Below are positions 5,417 through 5,742 of a stretch of DNA of 5,742 nucleotides, piece by piece (position 1 is the stretch's first letter; every line of letters begins with the position of its first letter). The notes beneath the pieces are model-generated. The model did not search any database and was not told the origin of the DNA. It saw only the letters and a program-made list of their open reading frames with translations. The stretch covers positions 1 to 5,742 of the forward strand of contig JASHSZ010000612.1 of assembly GCA_030040815.1 (NCBI GenBank), read 5' to 3'. This DNA comes from Streptosporangiaceae bacterium (GTDB lineage Bacteria; Actinomycetota; Actinomycetes; Streptosporangiales; Streptosporangiaceae). The position numbers and the translations under genes are program-made.

Positions 5417-5742
5417 ATGGCGTTGCTGGCGGGACGGGTCGCGATCATCACTGGCGCTGGACGCGGAATTGGCAGGTCGACGGCGCTGCTGCTGGCCCGT
5501 GAGGGCGCGTCGGTGGTGGTCAACGATCTGGGTGCGGCGGTGGATGGTTCGGGGCGGGACGCGGGGCCGGCCCAGCAGGTGGTCGCGGAGATCACGGGCG
5601 CTGGCGGGCGGGCGGTGGCCAGCGGCGCGGATGTGTCCGACCACGGGGCGGCCGAGGGCCTGGTCAAGACGGCGATCGGCGAGTTCGGCCGGCTGGACGT
5701 GCTGGTGAACGTGGCGGGCATCCTGCGGGACCGGATGATCTT
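5417..5742 (+). CDS. Short-chain dehydrogenase, 3-hydroxyacyl-CoA dehydrogenase type (5' part)
   Basis: The first 108 residues of a short-chain dehydrogenase/reductase are present; the gene runs off the right edge. The cofactor loop TGAGRGIG is at 12-19, the second strand ends in VVVNDLG (33-39), where Asp37 favours NAD over NADP, ADVSD is at 71-75, and the motif usually NNAG reads NVAG (98-101). The pattern NDLG, then GSGRDAGPA, then GILRDRM is typical of the dehydrogenase domain of multifunctional enzyme type 2 (HSD17B4-like), which oxidises (3R)-hydroxyacyl-CoA with NAD; bacterial members are often single-domain and sit in beta-oxidation or sterol-degradation clusters. Catalytic Ser, Tyr and Lys lie beyond the window, so activity cannot be judged. 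The start is secure: an in-frame TGA at 5408-5410 lies just two codons before the ATG. It diverges from the acyl-CoA dehydrogenase operon, consistent with a later step of the same pathway. It could instead act on another hydroxy or keto substrate. Confidence 0.88.
   Translation, partial: MALLAGRVAIITGAGRGIGRSTALLLAREGASVVVNDLGAAVDGSGRDAGPAQQVVAEITGAGGRAVASGADVSDHGAAEGLVKTAIGEFGRLDVLVNVAGILRDRMI

Overview
The window is GC-rich DNA with GTG starts, strong GC bias at third codon positions and FadE-type acyl-CoA dehydrogenases. This points to a high-GC actinomycete; the genus cannot be told from the sequence. It reads as part of a chromosomal acyl-CoA catabolism locus. I see no RNA gene, insertion sequence, CRISPR array or phage gene.

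Layout: positions 1-165 hold no gene I can assign. Three genes follow on the minus strand. In transcription order they are an acyl-CoA dehydrogenase (5020 to 3755, here ACAD-B), a second acyl-CoA dehydrogenase (3713 to 2490, ACAD-A) and a fused ADP-forming acyl-CoA synthetase (2391 to 166). Gaps of 41 and 98 bases and a good ribosome binding site before each gene suggest one operon. About 400 bases (5021-5416) separate this operon from a divergent plus-strand gene at 5417, a short-chain dehydrogenase of the multifunctional-enzyme type 2 (3-hydroxyacyl-CoA dehydrogenase) kind, cut by the window edge.

How the genes may work together: the synthetase could interconvert an organic acid and its CoA thioester. 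The two dehydrogenases would introduce the alpha,beta double bond, passing electrons from FAD to electron-transfer flavoprotein. The divergent dehydrogenase would oxidise a 3-hydroxyacyl-CoA. The substrate (fatty acid, branched acid, sterol side chain or other) cannot be deduced.

The most informative non-coding signal is a perfect 7-3-7 inverted repeat (5072-5088) lying on the -10 box of a good promoter for the minus-strand operon, as expected for a repressor operator, perhaps of the TetR type. A second perfect palindrome (11-base arms, 5192-5215), flanked by direct repeats, sits mid-intergenic and is unexplained. Both dehydrogenase starts appear to lie 45 bases inside the longest open frames. 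Both dehydrogenases lack the C-terminal catalytic Glu of medium-chain enzymes but carry a Glu at the alternative helix-G position. No clearly new system is present; the operator, the dehydrogenase pair and the unexplained palindrome are the best leads.
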